Source: Alphaproteobacteria bacterium US3C007 (GTDB lineage: Bacteria; Pseudomonadota; Alphaproteobacteria; Rhodobacterales; Rhodobacteraceae). From it: a stretch of DNA of 64,000 bases. Numbering within the stretch: the first letter of the stretch is position 1; the number at the start of each line of letters is the position of its first letter. The stretch lies in the NCBI GenBank assembly GCA_034423775.1, contig CP139918.1:1736001-1800000 (forward strand), written 5' to 3'. Position numbers and translations under genes: made by a program. Below the pieces are notes generated by a model. It saw nothing but the letters and a program-made list of their open reading frames with translations. It was not told the origin of the DNA and did not search any database. Below are positions 17,746-27,576 of this stretch, in pieces.

Positions 17746-18623
17746 GTTTAGCAGCCTCTCTTCATGGCAATGCGGGGCAATTGGCGGACCCATTAGGGGC
17801 GTTGCTTTTGGCCGCAGACCGCTTGGCGCAAAACGCGCTGATGGGCGGGCATGGCCGCCGCCGGTCGGGTGTCGGTGAGGATTTCTGGCAATATCGGCCC
17901 TATCAACCGCAGCAGGATACGCTGCGGGCAATTGATCACCGCCGCTCGGGCAAAAGTGACGGGTATTTTGTGCGCCAGCAAGAATGGAGAACCGCGCAAT
18001 CGCTTCAGATCTGGGTGGATAGCGCCCGCTCGATGCAATTTTCATCTCAAACGACCCCCTCAAAATTTCAGCAGGCGGGGGTTTTGGCTTTGGCGCTGGC
18101 GATTGCAGCTGAGAAAGCCGGTGAAAAAGTGGGTTTGGCGACCACAGGTTTGCCCCCAGCGCGTGGCCGTAAACAGATTTTCAGATTGGCGGATGCGTTT
18201 TTAAAACCTGGCCTTGAAGAATATACCACAGCTCTGGAACCGGTTTTCCTACCGAATGCCCGCGCGCTGTTCATCTCAGATTTTCTGGGAGATTTGGATC
18301 CGTTAAAACTGGCGTTGAGCAAAGCCGTTGATGCCGGAATTAATGGCGTGATATTGCAGGTTTTAGACCCCGCAGAGGTTGAGTTTCCTTATCGCGGGCG
18401 GGCTGTTTTTCAAAGCCCGCTTAAACGCCTGCAGCATGACAGTTTACAGGCGGCAGATTTGCGCGCGCAATATTTACAGCGCTTGGCGGCGCGGCGCGAT
18501 GGATTGGCAAATTTAGCAAAAGACGCAGGCTGGCAGTTGATCGACTATGTCAGCAATGCAAACCCAATATCGGCCCTTTTACAATTGCATAAAGCGCTTG
18601 GCCAAGAGGGGCGCCGCGGCTGA
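17742..18623 (+). CDS. DUF58 domain-containing protein
   Basis: A 293-residue protein of the DUF58 family. Marks are GRRRSGVGEDFWQYRPYQPQ (about residues 39-58) and WVDSARSMQFS, a VWA-like metal site of the DxSxS type written DSARS. DUF58 proteins are encoded with MoxR ATPases and are thought to be their partners. It overlaps moxR by 4 bp (ATGA) and the next gene by one base. Confidence 0.88.
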   Translation: MSLAASLHGNAGQLADPLGALLLAADRLAQNALMGGHGRRRSGVGEDFWQYRPYQPQQDTLRAIDHRRSGKSDGYFVRQQEWRTAQSLQIWVDSARSMQFSSQTTPSKFQQAGVLALALAIAAEKAGEKVGLATTGLPPARGRKQIFRLADAFLKPGLEEYTTALEPVFLPNARALFISDFLGDLDPLKLALSKAVDAGINGVILQVLDPAEVEFPYRGRAVFQSPLKRLQHDSLQAADLRAQYLQRLAARRDGLANLAKDAGWQLIDYVSNANPISALLQLHKALGQEGRRG

Positions 18624-21367
18624 TGCTGGGCTGGAGCGCCATCGCGTTCAACGCCCCCTGGGTGCTTTGGGGGCTGCTGCTTCTGCCGCTTCTTTGGATC
18701 TTGTTGCGGGCTCTGCCGCCCGCACCTGTGCAAAGGCTGTTTCCGGCGGTGGGTTTGTTGCTGGGGTTGGAAGATGAAACCCAAACCAGCGCGCATGCGC
18801 CTTGGTGGCTGCTTGTTTTGCGCAGCCTGGCAATTGCGGCGGTTTTGATTGGGTTTGCAGGTCCGATTCTCAACCCGCAAACGCAGCTTGATCGCGGCCC
18901 AGACCTTTTGATCGTGGTGGATGGCGCATGGGCCGCAGCACCTGAGTTCCAGTTTCAACGGGATATGTTAAAGGCCGATTTGCGCAAAGCTGCGCGGGCG
19001 GGGCAACGGGTTGGCGTGATTCTGGCAACCGCTCCAAACCCGATTGCATTTCAAAGCGCGCAAGCGGTGGTGCAAGAAATCGAAACGCTACAGCCGCGCC
19101 CCTATGCCCCGCGATGGACGCAGGTGAACGCGCAGCTAGAGGCGTTAAGAGGCCTAAAATTTGACACGCTTTGGCTCTCGGATGGTTTAGATTATGACGG
19201 CGCTCGTCAAGATATCCTGCAGCGGTTGCGCGCGGCAGGCAGGGTGCGTTTGATCTCTGCACAGACTGAAATTTTGACGCTGGGCGAGTTGCAATACGCG
19301 GCAGGGCAGGTGTCTCTAAGCCTGCGCCGCAGCGCGCATGGATCAAATCGCTCGGTACGTATTTTGGGAATTGGCCGCGATCCTGCAGGAACAAGAACGG
19401 TTTTGCTGCGCGAAACACTTAATCTGATCGCTGGCGAAACAGATCAGGAGGTAAAGTTTAAAGCGCCAGCAGAAGTTTTATCACGGCTTGAAAGGTTTGA
19501 GATTGAGGGGCAAGATCATGCGGCGGCGCTTTATTTGTTGGGCAATCAAATTAAGCGCGCCGAAGTGGCCTTATTTGGCGGGCCGGCAAGCGCCGAAAGC
19601 TTGGACCTTTTAGATCCGCTGCATTTTGTTCAAAAGGCGTTGGCGCCAAAAGTGGCCTTCATCACTGGGGCGTTAGAGCAGGTTTTGCTGGCCAATCCTG
19701 ATCTTATCATTTGGGCCGATATGCTGCCTTTGGCCGATCCTGAACCGCTGCTGGATTGGGTGAAAGCTGGGGGGACATTGGTGCGGTTTGCGGGCCCAAG
19801 ATTGGCGGCTGCAAATCCAGCGGCCTTGCGCGAAGATCCTTTGCTGCCAGTCGTGTTGCGGCAAGGCGGGCGTCGGCTTGGCGGCGCAATGAGTTGGGAA
19901 CAACCTAAAGCAATTGAGCCCTTTGCGCTTGATGGCCCGTTTTCCGGCTTGACCCTGCCCCCTGATATTCGTGTGAGGGCCCAGGTTTTGGCGCAACCCA
20001 GCCCAGATTTGGCCGCGCGTGTTCTCGCCCGGTTGCAAGACGGAACGCCACTGATCACCCGCAAAGAAGCTGGTTCGGGGCAGATCGTGTTCTGGCATAT
20101 CACCGCCAATACAGACTGGAGCAACTTACCCTTAAGTGGTTTATTCTTGGATATGCTTAACCGGCTGAACGCGGCGCGGGGCTGGCAGGATGAGGTGCCG
20201 TTGGCGGCTGGGACGGTGTGGAGTCCAGTTCAGGTTCTGGATGGCTTTGGTGAAATAATGGATGCGGATTACCTGCCAGGAATTGAGGCCGAGCAGTTAC
20301 AGCAGCGGCGCTTTGGAGCGCTTAGCCCGCCAGGCTTGTATGAATTTAAGGGGCAGCTGGCGTCTCACAATCTTGAGCCAAAATCTGCAGATTTGGCGCC
20401 CATGATCTGGCCGGACTGGGTACAAAAACTAGATGTCACGCAACAGACACGCGAGCTCAGCGGGTGGTTTTTAAGCTTGGCTCTTATTGCTCTGGCGGTG
20501 GATGTTTTGGCCAGTTTGGCGCTGAGTGGCCGCACCATAATCGCGGGGGCGATTTTGGCCACCGCCACTTTGGCTCATAATCCAACCACCGTTCATGCCC
20601 AAAACAGGCTGCCAAGTGATGTCACAGCGGCCAGCTCAACGGTGACGTTGGGGCATGTCATAACAGGGGATTCAAAGCTGGATCTTTTGGCTTTTCAAGC
20701 CCTGGATGGGCTATCGCGCCGCATGGGAGAGCGCACATCGGTTGAGCCAGGGCAACCGCGGGGCGTGAATTTGGACGAGGATGAACTGGCGCTTTTCCCG
20801 ATTTTATACTGGTTGATCAGTCCCGATCAGCCAGCGCTGAGCGCTAAAGCGGCTGATAAATTGAACGGATTTATGCAAACGGGCGGTGTGCTGTTTATCG
20901 ATACGCGCGATGCCGATCTTGGCCAGATCACAAGCCAAAGCCGCGAAAACCAAGTGTTGCGGCGCCTCGCGCGCATCTTGGATGTGCCTGCGCTTGAGCC
21001 GGTGCCAGAGGGGCATGTGCTGACGCGCAGTTTTTATCTATTGCAGGATTTTCCCGGCCGGTTTCGAAATGGCCCGCTTTGGGTGGCACAAAGCATGGCG
21101 AGTGACGCTGGTGAAAGCGGCTTGCCCTTTCAAGTGCGCAATGACGGGGTGACCCCGATATTGATTGGCAGCAATGATTGGGCCGCGGCCTGGGCGGTCG
21201 ATAGGCAGGGGCGCGCCCTATACCCCGTGGGCCGCGGATATATCGGGGAAAGACAGCGCGAAATCGCGTTTCGCTTTGGCATTAATCTGCTGATGCATGT
21301 GTTGACCGGAAATTACAAATCCGACCAGGTGCATGTTCCTGCATTGCTTGAGCGGCTTGGGCAATGA
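18623..21367 (+). CDS. BatA N-terminal/DUF4159 membrane protein
   Basis: A 914-residue protein. The N-terminal part (about residues 5-80) has two hydrophobic segments (WVLWGLLLLPLLWILL; LRSLAIAAVLIGFAG) typical of the aerotolerance-regulator BatA N-terminus. A large central region contains IVVDGAW and WLSDGLDYDG, a degenerate VWA-like fold. Further membrane segments lie at about 618-652, followed by a C-terminal DUF4159 domain (about 690-910). It probably sits in the inner membrane with long periplasmic or cytoplasmic parts. Its operon suggests assembly work with the MoxR ATPase; the client is unknown. Confidence 0.82.
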   Translation: MLGWSAIAFNAPWVLWGLLLLPLLWILLRALPPAPVQRLFPAVGLLLGLEDETQTSAHAPWWLLVLRSLAIAAVLIGFAGPILNPQTQLDRGPDLLIVVDGAWAAAPEFQFQRDMLKADLRKAARAGQRVGVILATAPNPIAFQSAQAVVQEIETLQPRPYAPRWTQVNAQLEALRGLKFDTLWLSDGLDYDGARQDILQRLRAAGRVRLISAQTEILTLGELQYAAGQVSLSLRRSAHGSNRSVRILGIGRDPAGTRTVLLRETLNLIAGETDQEVKFKAPAEVLSRLERFEIEGQDHAAALYLLGNQIKRAEVALFGGPASAESLDLLDPLHFVQKALAPKVAFITGALEQVLLANPDLIIWADMLPLADPEPLLDWVKAGGTLVRFAGPRLAAANPAALREDPLLPVVLRQGGRRLGGAMSWEQPKAIEPFALDGPFSGLTLPPDIRVRAQVLAQPSPDLAARVLARLQDGTPLITRKEAGSGQIVFWHITANTDWSNLPLSGLFLDMLNRLNAARGWQDEVPLAAGTVWSPVQVLDGFGEIMDADYLPGIEAEQLQQRRFGALSPPGLYEFKGQLASHNLEPKSADLAPMIWPDWVQKLDVTQQTRELSGWFLSLALIALAVDVLASLALSGRTIIAGAILATATLAHNPTTVHAQNRLPSDVTAASSTVTLGHVITGDSKLDLLAFQALDGLSRRMGERTSVEPGQPRGVNLDEDELALFPILYWLISPDQPALSAKAADKLNGFMQTGGVLFIDTRDADLGQITSQSRENQVLRRLARILDVPALEPVPEGHVLTRSFYLLQDFPGRFRNGPLWVAQSMASDAGESGLPFQVRNDGVTPILIGSNDWAAAWAVDRQGRALYPVGRGYIGERQREIAFRFGINLLMHVLTGNYKSDQVHVPALLERLGQ

Positions 21368-23412
21368 GCTATAGCGTTTTCCTTGATCCTTTATTGCCAC
21401 TGCCGGTTTGGATTGGCCTGTTGGTGATCTGCGCGCTGGCGGCTGGGCTTGGTTTGCTGCGGGGATTGCGGGGCTGGGCGTGGCGTATGGCTGCGTTTTT
21501 GCTTTTGCTCGGGGCTTTGCTAAACCCGCAATTGCTCCGCGAGGAACGAATTCTGAAACCCGATATTGTGCTGCTTTTAAAGGATCAAACGGCTTCGAAC
21601 CGTTTGGCTGGCCGCATTGCGCGCTTAGAGGCGGCCGAAACGGTTTTAGAGCAGACGCTTCAACGCCAATTCGGCGCTGAGGTGCGTAAAATTTCTATAG
21701 AGGATCGCAAAGAAGAGGGCACTGCGCTGTTTGCTGCGTTGCGCGAAGCCTTGGCGCAAGAACCCGCGGGCCAAATCGCTGCGGTGATCGCCTTGTCTGA
21801 TGGGCAAGTGCATGATCGCCCGCTGCCCGGATTTTCCTTCCCAGCGCCTTTTCACTTGCTGCTCACGGGCGAAAAGGATGAGTTTGACCGCAAGTTAGAG
21901 ATTAAAAATGCTCCGGCATTTGCGATTTTGGGTGAGCCGGTCACGGTGACGTTGAAAATTGAAGAGAGCGGGGCTGTAACCCGGGCCGATCCGCGCGCAG
22001 ATGTTTTCATTTCGGTGGATGGTGCGCCGCCAACGCAGTTTAACCTGCCGGTCGGAACCGAAGTTGATGTGGAATTATCGGCCCTGCATGGCGGTGAAAA
22101 TATTTTTGAATTTCGCGTAGAGCCCTTGGCGGGGGAAGTCAGTGAAAGCAACAATGCAGCGATGCTGTCCGTGAACGGCGTGCGCGAGCGATTGCGGGTT
22201 TTGCTGGTCTCGGGCGAGCCGCATCCGGGCACGCGCACATGGCGCAACCTATTGAAATCGGACAGCTCAGTGGATTTGGTACATTTTACAATTCTGCGCC
22301 CGCCGGAAAAACAAGATGGTGTACCGGTTGATGAATTATCCTTAATCGCCTTTCCAACCCGCCAGCTCTTCTTGGAAAAAATTGATGATTTTGATTTGAT
22401 TATTTTTGATCGTTACAAGCGGCGCGGTATCCTGCCACCGGCCTATTTGCAAAACATTGTGCGCTATGTCGGCGATGGCGGCGCTGTTTTGGTGGCGGCC
22501 GGGCCTGAATATGCCTCGGCCAATTCGTTGTTTCGATCTCCCCTGCAGCCGATTCTTCCGGGGGCACCCACCGCGCAGGTAATTGAAAACGGGTTTTTGC
22601 CGGCTTTAACCGAATTTGGGCAGCGCCACCCGGTGACCGCGCAATTACCAGAGACTGGCGATTGGGGGCGTTGGATGCGCCAGATTGAATTGCTGCCGCT
22701 CGAAGGCGATGTGATTTTAAAGGGCGTCCAAGACCTGCCACTTTTGACATTAAACCGGTTTAAAGCCGGGCGCGTGGCCTTATTGGCCTCTGATCACGCC
22801 TGGCTGTGGGATCGTAATTTCGAAGGGGGAGGGCCGCAACAAGAATTGCTGCGCCGCTTGGCGCATTGGCTGATGAGTGAGCCAGAATTGGAAGAGGAGG
22901 CGCTGCGTGCAGAGCAAATGGAGGAGGGTGTTTTGATCACCCGACGCAGTTTAAACGCCGTAGTAGATCCGGTTGAGGTTGTTGCGCCGTCTGGAATTTC
23001 GCAAAAACTTCTCTTAGAAGAACGCGCGCCGGGTCAGTTTCAAGGCCTTTATAAAAATACCCAAACAGGGCTTTTTAAGATGTCGGATGGAGCGCTCACG
23101 CGCGCTTTTGCGATTGGCAGTGCCACCCCAAAAGAGTTTGAAAACCCGCTCAGCACCGCCAGCCTGATGATGCCAATCATACAAGAAAGTTCGGGGGGCG
23201 TCTTTTGGCTGCAGGAGGGTCTGCCGCGCGTAAGAGCCGTGAATATAGGGCGCGCTGCGGCTGGGCGCGGGTGGCTTGGGATTACGCCCCGACAGGCTTA
23301 CGAAAATGTTCAATTGAGTCAGTTTTCGTTGGTTCCGGGCTGGCTGGCGGCGTTTTTGGTATCTTTAATTGGGGTGCTGGCCTGGCTGCGCGAGGGCAGA
23401 AAACGCGTATAG
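21364..23412 (+). CDS. Membrane protein with glutamine amidotransferase-like domain
   Basis: A 682-residue protein overlapping the previous gene by ATGA. Two hydrophobic segments open the protein (about residues 10-50) and one closes it (about 655-675). A VWA-like start (DIVLLLKDQTASNRL) and ALSDGQVHDRP follow the first segments. A DUF1355-like glutamine amidotransferase fold covers about 275-510 (LLVSGEPHPGTRTWRN; DLIIFDRYKRRGILP). No catalytic Cys triad is evident, so it is probably not an enzyme. It ends the MoxR operon. Confidence 0.78.
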   Translation: MSYSVFLDPLLPLPVWIGLLVICALAAGLGLLRGLRGWAWRMAAFLLLLGALLNPQLLREERILKPDIVLLLKDQTASNRLAGRIARLEAAETVLEQTLQRQFGAEVRKISIEDRKEEGTALFAALREALAQEPAGQIAAVIALSDGQVHDRPLPGFSFPAPFHLLLTGEKDEFDRKLEIKNAPAFAILGEPVTVTLKIEESGAVTRADPRADVFISVDGAPPTQFNLPVGTEVDVELSALHGGENIFEFRVEPLAGEVSESNNAAMLSVNGVRERLRVLLVSGEPHPGTRTWRNLLKSDSSVDLVHFTILRPPEKQDGVPVDELSLIAFPTRQLFLEKIDDFDLIIFDRYKRRGILPPAYLQNIVRYVGDGGAVLVAAGPEYASANSLFRSPLQPILPGAPTAQVIENGFLPALTEFGQRHPVTAQLPETGDWGRWMRQIELLPLEGDVILKGVQDLPLLTLNRFKAGRVALLASDHAWLWDRNFEGGGPQQELLRRLAHWLMSEPELEEEALRAEQMEEGVLITRRSLNAVVDPVEVVAPSGISQKLLLEERAPGQFQGLYKNTQTGLFKMSDGALTRAFAIGSATPKEFENPLSTASLMMPIIQESSGGVFWLQEGLPRVRAVNIGRAAAGRGWLGITPRQAYENVQLSQFSLVPGWLAAFLVSLIGVLAWLREGRKRV

Positions 23413-23590
23413 CCCTTTTATGGTGTCTCTGCGTTTACCACTGACCTGTTGCATGCCGCAGCAAGCACCGGATCTCAATGTTATTCTGGTGCTGGTATCT
23501 TTACGCAGCCTCGTAAACCATCAGCAGAAGCCCTGCGGGGGAAGAACGGATTATGCTTTCTTTTTAAGCAAACATATTGCAAATAGTCAA

Positions 23591-23614
23591 AATTGGTTAT
23601 AAAAGCTTACCAAT
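23591..23614. promoter_or_regulatory. Inverted repeat upstream of glcD, possible operator
   Basis: AATTGGT at 23591-23597 is matched by ACCAAT at 23609-23614, with 11 bases between. The half-sites resemble those of GntR/FadR-family regulators such as PdhR, LldR and GlcC, although those normally have only about 3 bases between halves. It lies directly before the glcD ribosome binding site, so a repressor bound here would block the operon. No such regulator gene is adjacent. The regulatory role is inference. Confidence 0.35.
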
Positions 23615-23626
23615 AAGGAGAGTTTA

Positions 23627-25075
23627 ATGCAGATGCCCCGGCCAAATCCCGATGTTTTGACGCGCAAAGCTGAATTGGTGCGCCGGTTGCATGCTCTATT
23701 GCCAAGCGATTCTGTGATCTCGGATCCTGTGGAAACCAAAGCCTATGAATGCGATGGGTTATCGGCCTATCGGTGCCCCCCTATGGCTGCGGTCTTGCCC
23801 CGCAGCACGCAAGAAGTCGCTGCCGTTTTAAAGCTATGTCACGAGATGAATGTGCCCGTTGTGCCGCGCGGGGCGGGAACGTCATTGGCCGGCGGGGCCT
23901 TGCCGACCGCAGACAGTCTTATTTTGGGCGTGGCGCGGATGAATGACGTGCTTGAAACCGATTATGAAAACCGCGTTATCAAGGTTCAAACGGGGCGCAC
24001 CAACCTCAGCGTGACCGGCGCGGTTGAGGCGCAAGGTTTCTTTTATGCCCCGGACCCTTCCAGCCAGTTGGCCTGCGCGATTGCCGGTAATATTGCGATG
24101 AATTCTGGCGGCGCGCATTGTCTGAAATATGGCGTCACATCGAATAACTTGTTGGGGGTGAAAATGGTCACCATGCAAGGCGATATTGTTGACATCGGTG
24201 GAGCGCATCTTGATGCGGCCGGTTTGGATCTTTTAGGGGTGATTTGTGGTTCGGAAGGGCAATTGGGCGTGGTGACGGAAGCAACGTTGCGGATTTTGCA
24301 CAAGCCAGAAGGAGCGCTACCGGTCTTGATGGGCTTTGACAGTAATGAAGTGGCCGGAGCCTGCGTGTCGGATATTATTCAGGCGGGGGTTTTGCCCGTA
24401 GCGATCGAATTTATGGATCGCCCCTGCATCGAAGCGACCGATGCGTTTTCCGGCGCCGGCTATCCTGATTGCGAAGCGCTTTTGATCGTTGAGGTCGAAG
24501 GCAGCGCTTTGGAAATTGACGAGCAATTGGAAAAAATCACGGCGATTGCCAGCCGCCATAATCCGGTAGAATTGCGGCAGGCGCGGGATCAGGATGAGGC
24601 CGCACGCATCTGGTTGGGGCGTAAATCTGCCTTTGGCGCCATGGGGCAGATAAATGATTATATGTGCCTGGATGGCACAATTCCGGTGAGCGAATTGCCT
24701 TATGTTTTGCGCCGCATAAGCGAGTTAAGTCAACAATTTGGCCTGGCCGTTGGCAATGTTTTCCATGCGGGTGATGGCAATATGCACCCGCTGATCTTGT
24801 ATGATGCCAATAAGCCGGGGGATCTGGAAACCTGCGAAGCCTTTGGCGCTGAGATATTAAAACTATGCGTCGAAGTTGGTGGCTGTTTGACCGGAGAACA
24901 CGGGGTTGGTGTTGAAAAACGTGATTTGATGAATGTTCAATTTGGTCCAATGGACCTAGAGGCACAAATGTGGCTCAAGGATGTTTTTGACCCTAAATGG
25001 TTGCTCAATGCGGCTAAAGTTTTTCCGCTTGAAAGCGCGCAGGCGCATCGCGCGGCGCAGCTTGCTGCTGAATAA
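23627..25075 (+). CDS. glcD: Glycolate oxidase subunit GlcD (FAD-linked)
   Basis: A 482-residue FAD-binding oxidase subunit. VPRGAGTSLAGGALP and the ASSQLACAIAGNIAMNSGG-like region (about residues 140-165) form the FAD fold. HAGDGNMHPLILYD and LTGEHGVGVEKRD form the substrate side. With GlcE and GlcF it oxidises glycolate to glyoxylate, feeding electrons to the membrane. AAGGAGAG upstream is a strong ribosome binding site. glcE starts 15 bases downstream. Glycolate is a major algal exudate, which suits a marine habitat. Confidence 0.93.
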   Translation: MQMPRPNPDVLTRKAELVRRLHALLPSDSVISDPVETKAYECDGLSAYRCPPMAAVLPRSTQEVAAVLKLCHEMNVPVVPRGAGTSLAGGALPTADSLILGVARMNDVLETDYENRVIKVQTGRTNLSVTGAVEAQGFFYAPDPSSQLACAIAGNIAMNSGGAHCLKYGVTSNNLLGVKMVTMQGDIVDIGGAHLDAAGLDLLGVICGSEGQLGVVTEATLRILHKPEGALPVLMGFDSNEVAGACVSDIIQAGVLPVAIEFMDRPCIEATDAFSGAGYPDCEALLIVEVEGSALEIDEQLEKITAIASRHNPVELRQARDQDEAARIWLGRKSAFGAMGQINDYMCLDGTIPVSELPYVLRRISELSQQFGLAVGNVFHAGDGNMHPLILYDANKPGDLETCEAFGAEILKLCVEVGGCLTGEHGVGVEKRDLMNVQFGPMDLEAQMWLKDVFDPKWLLNAAKVFPLESAQAHRAAQLAAE

Positions 25076-25090
25076 TCCAACGTTGGAAGC

Positions 25091-26200
25091 ATGATCATGA
25101 CGCCGCAAACCACAGCTGATCTTTCAGATATTATGCGCGCTGCAGAGGCTCCTTTGCGGATCGTTGGCGGCGATAGCCGCGGCATTGCACCCGAAGCGGG
25201 GGCGACCCTTCAGACCACGGGTTTGGCGGGAATCAAAGCCTATCAGCCGGGCGCATTGACCATGGTCGCAGGGGCGGGCACCTCGCTGCAAGAGGTTGAA
25301 GATACGCTTGCTGCGCAGGGTCAACGATTGGCGTTTGAGCCGATGCGCTATCACAAAATACTGGGCGGCCAAAAGAGCTCTACCATCGGCGGGGTGTTCG
25401 CGGCCAATATTAGTGGGTCGCGGCGTATTCAGACGGGCGCGGCGCGGGATTTTTTGCTGGGCATCGAATGCGTAGACGGCCAGGGTCAGGTTATTCGCAA
25501 TGGCGGTCGGGTGATGAAGAACGTCACCGGATATGATTTGGTGAAATTACTTTCTGGCAGCTGTGGCACTTTGGGCGTCCTGAGCGAGGTGGCCTTTAAA
25601 GTGCTGCCCGCCTCAGAAACCGAAATCACCTTTGTTTTGGAAGGGCTTGATAGTCAGCAGGCGGTCAAAGCGATGACTGGCGCTTTGGCCACCCCCTATG
25701 ATGTGTCTGGCGCCGCATATGACATGATGGCTCAGAAAACATATATCCGCATTGAAGGTTTTTTGAAGTCGGTTGGGTATCGGGCTGAAAAACTTTCTGA
25801 GGTTTTGGGCCGTTTTGGCGCCCAGATATCGCGCCTGCCAAAAGACGCCTCTGCTGATTTATGGCATTCTGTACGCAATCTTGAGGCGCTGGCCGATCTT
25901 CCAGGTGATATTTGGCGTATTTCTGTCAAGCCAAGTGATGCGCCTGCGGTATGTCAGGCGGCAGGCCTGCAGAAGGGCTTTTTGGATTGGTCAGGTGGAT
26001 TGATCTGGGGGGTTTTAGAGGCCGGTGCCAATCCGCGCCCCGCTTTGCAGGGGTTTGGGGGTCACGCGACCTGCATCCGTGGCCAAAAGGGTGCGCTTCC
26101 CCGGTTTCAGCCAGAGGCGCCCCAGCTTGCCGTGCTGAGCCAAAAAATTCGTCAGAAATTTGATCCGCGCGGGATTTTAAACACCGGCTTGATGGACTGA
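25091..26200 (+). CDS. glcE: Glycolate oxidase subunit GlcE
   Basis: A 369-residue FAD-binding protein, shorter than GlcD and related to it. LRIVGGDSRGI near the N-terminus, the GGQKSSTIGGVFAANISGSRR region (about residues 96-116) and GGRVMKNVTGYDLVKLLSGS (about 138-157) are typical of GlcE. It is the second FAD subunit of the glycolate oxidase complex. It lies between glcD and glcF with spacings of 15 and 3 bases, so one transcript is expected. Confidence 0.92.
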   Translation: MIMTPQTTADLSDIMRAAEAPLRIVGGDSRGIAPEAGATLQTTGLAGIKAYQPGALTMVAGAGTSLQEVEDTLAAQGQRLAFEPMRYHKILGGQKSSTIGGVFAANISGSRRIQTGAARDFLLGIECVDGQGQVIRNGGRVMKNVTGYDLVKLLSGSCGTLGVLSEVAFKVLPASETEITFVLEGLDSQQAVKAMTGALATPYDVSGAAYDMMAQKTYIRIEGFLKSVGYRAEKLSEVLGRFGAQISRLPKDASADLWHSVRNLEALADLPGDIWRISVKPSDAPAVCQAAGLQKGFLDWSGGLIWGVLEAGANPRPALQGFGGHATCIRGQKGALPRFQPEAPQLAVLSQKIRQKFDPRGILNTGLMD

Positions 26201-26203
26201 GAT

Positions 26204-27529
26204 ATGCAAACTTTTTTCAACGAAGACCAGTTGCTAGAACCCGATTTTAAACGCTCAAATGAGGTTTTACGGGCCTGTGTTCATTGCGGGTTTTGCACTG
26301 CTACATGCCCGACCTATCAAGTCTTGGGCGATGAATTAGACAGTCCGCGCGGGCGCATTTATCTGATCAAGGACATGCTTGAAAACAACCGTGTGCCGGA
26401 TCAAAAAACCGTAAAACATATCGACCGCTGCCTGTCATGCCTGGCTTGTATGAGCACATGCCCCTCCGGGGTGCATTATATGCATCTGGTTGATCATGCG
26501 CGCGCCTATATCGAAGATAAGTATAAACGCCCGCTTTTTGAGCGCTTGTTGCGCTGGGCTCTGGTGAAAATTTTACCCTATCCAACGCGGTTTAGGCTTG
26601 CCCTTTTGGGGGCGAAAATGGCGCGGCCTATTGCTCGTTTTTTGCCCGATCCACGGCTGCGTGCGATGATCGCGATGGCGCCAAAACAGGTCCCTCCTGT
26701 CAGCCGCAATGATGATCCGCAAAGCTTTGTGCCAAGCATCGCGCGCAAGAAACGCGTTGTCTTGATGACCGGCTGCGCACAACGCGCGCTGAATACGGAT
26801 ATAAATGATGCAACCATTCGTCTGCTTCAGAGGTTGGGCTGCGAAATTGTTATTCCGCAGGGGCAGGGGTGTTGCGGTGCCTTAACGCATCATCTTGGCA
26901 AAACCACCGAAAGCCATGCGGCAGCCGCGCAAAATATTCGGGCGTGGCAAAGCGAAATAGACCATGGCGATTTGGACGCGGTGGTGATCAATACAAGCGG
27001 GTGTGGCACCACGGTAAAAGATTATGGCCACATGTTCCGCGACAGTGATTTGGCGGAAGAAGCTGCGCAGATTTCAAAGCTGACGATGGATGTATCCGAG
27101 CTTTTGATGCAGCTCGACATGCCCGACCTAGAGCAAAAAAATATCAAGGTGGCCTATCACGCGGCCTGTTCGCTTCAGCATGGTCAGCAAATCAAAACAT
27201 TCCCCAAAACGCTTTTACAAAAGGCTGGTTTTACGGTTTTGGAACCTGCAGATCCGCATTTATGCTGCGGATCAGCGGGCACCTATAATTTGATGCAACC
27301 AGAGATATCCAGCCAATTGAAAACGCGCAAAGTGGCAAATCTTGAAGCCTTGCAGCCGGATATCATCGCTGCGGGTAATATTGGCTGCATGATGCAAATT
27401 GGATCTGGAACCGCCGTGCCTGTTGTGCATAGCGTTGAGCTTTTGGATTGGGCGACCGGGGGGCCGCAACCGGCGGCGTTGCGGGCGGGCCATGCCTCGC
27501 ATGGTGATGGAATTCCACGTCTGCGCTGA
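26204..27529 (+). CDS. glcF: Glycolate oxidase iron-sulfur subunit GlcF
   Basis: A 441-residue protein with two ferredoxin-like clusters, CVHCGFCTATCP (about residues 26-37) and CLSCLACMSTCP (about 76-87), each followed by Pro. Two cysteine-rich CCG domains come after (GQGCCGALTHHLG; LCCGSAGTYN). It passes electrons from the FAD subunits towards the quinone pool. It is the last gene of glcDEF. Confidence 0.94.
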   Translation: MQTFFNEDQLLEPDFKRSNEVLRACVHCGFCTATCPTYQVLGDELDSPRGRIYLIKDMLENNRVPDQKTVKHIDRCLSCLACMSTCPSGVHYMHLVDHARAYIEDKYKRPLFERLLRWALVKILPYPTRFRLALLGAKMARPIARFLPDPRLRAMIAMAPKQVPPVSRNDDPQSFVPSIARKKRVVLMTGCAQRALNTDINDATIRLLQRLGCEIVIPQGQGCCGALTHHLGKTTESHAAAAQNIRAWQSEIDHGDLDAVVINTSGCGTTVKDYGHMFRDSDLAEEAAQISKLTMDVSELLMQLDMPDLEQKNIKVAYHAACSLQHGQQIKTFPKTLLQKAGFTVLEPADPHLCCGSAGTYNLMQPEISSQLKTRKVANLEALQPDIIAAGNIGCMMQIGSGTAVPVVHSVELLDWATGGPQPAALRAGHASHGDGIPRLR

Positions 27530-27576
27530 GCAATTTGTCCTTTCGGACGATCCGATGATCGTTTAGCCATGGGGGC

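Noticed and set aside
18870..19418. Long minus-strand frame inside the BatA/DUF4159 gene
   Set aside because: A shadow of a GC-rich coding sequence, with no ribosome binding site or domain.
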